A DNA stretch of 13,022 bases, taken from Chloroflexota bacterium (GTDB lineage Bacteria > Chloroflexota > Limnocylindria > QHBO01). Under the pieces are notes generated by a model. That model saw only the letters and a list, made by a program, of their open reading frames with translations. It did no database searches and was not told the DNA's origin. The position numbers and the translations under genes are program-made. Below, one piece after another: positions 12,923-13,022 of this stretch (position 1 is its first letter; each line of letters opens with the position of its first letter). The DNA lies in assembly GCA_005879775.1 (NCBI GenBank), contig VBJX01000120.1, positions 8,677 to 21,698 on the forward strand, given 5' to 3'.

Positions 12923-13022
12923 ATGCCAGACATCACCTTTGAAGTCAGTCGTCAGTGGTTCTTCTGGGCGTCGTTGCTCGCGCTGGTCGTGGGCATCCTG
13001 ATCCTGATCCGCCCGGCGCTGC
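12923..13022 (+). CDS. Small membrane protein, DUF3096-like (partial)
   Basis: An ATG at 12923 with a strong GGAGG eight bases upstream (12910-12914) opens a frame that runs off the window after 33 residues. The sequence has a polar start (MPDITFEVSRQW) and a membrane helix with LLALVVGILILIRPAL, resembling the DUF3096 family, whose members are about 50 residues with two helices. A TAGACT at 12875-12880, preceded by GG, could be a -10 element for this gene. The function of the family is unknown; assignment is from memory of the LxALxxGILILIxP pattern. Confidence 0.6.
   Translation, partial: MPDITFEVSRQWFFWASLLALVVGILILIRPAL

Overview
The window is GC-rich bacterial chromosome, most likely from an uncultured Chloroflexota-type or related Gram-positive-like (Terrabacteria) lineage. 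This rests on the gene order tRNA-Ser / tadA-like / SRP RNA / dnaX / ybaB / recR, which matches the classic Bacillus arrangement, on a Bacillus-type large SRP RNA with an Alu domain, on four tRNA genes with encoded CCA, and on the overall protein flavour. The phylum is an inference; no rRNA is present.

Layout. 1-129 is the tail of a sugar ABC transporter ATPase, convergent with xylB-xylA (147-2997, minus), so this end is a xylose uptake and catabolism locus. 3074-6241 (minus) is an information-processing block: tRNA-Ser(CGA), tRNA-Ser(GGA), large SRP RNA, dnaX, ybaB and recR. A divergent TadA-family gene lies just upstream at 6293-6736. 6822-8278 (plus) is a protein O-mannosyltransferase-type membrane glycosyltransferase broken by a frameshift. 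8430-9802 is an ECF sigma factor translationally coupled to its RskA-type anti-sigma factor. 9822-11077 looks like a less GC-rich accessory patch with a cysteine hydrolase and a one-helix membrane protein. The membrane-protein gene is enclosed by a 24-bp direct repeat of the 3' end of tRNA-Arg. 11085-11265 holds tRNA-Arg(GCG) and tRNA-Ser(GCT). 11365-12842 is a divergent AroE-like gene followed by thymidine kinase, and the window ends in the start of a small membrane protein.

The most notable observation links two loci. The TadA-family protein has lost the catalytic glutamate (HAE is HAV), the substrate-contacting Asn and the C-terminal FFR-like tail. About 4.3 kb away, the tRNA-Arg that normally carries ACG, the TadA substrate, carries GCG, which needs no A-to-I editing. 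Together they suggest a lineage that reads CGU/CGC without inosine and has released its TadA from that role. Further oddities are an internal deletion of about 20 residues in the DnaX lid domain, the mannosyltransferase frameshift, loss of shikimate-binding residues in the AroE-like protein, and a recurring extended -10 motif (TGCTAnnnT) before several transcription units.
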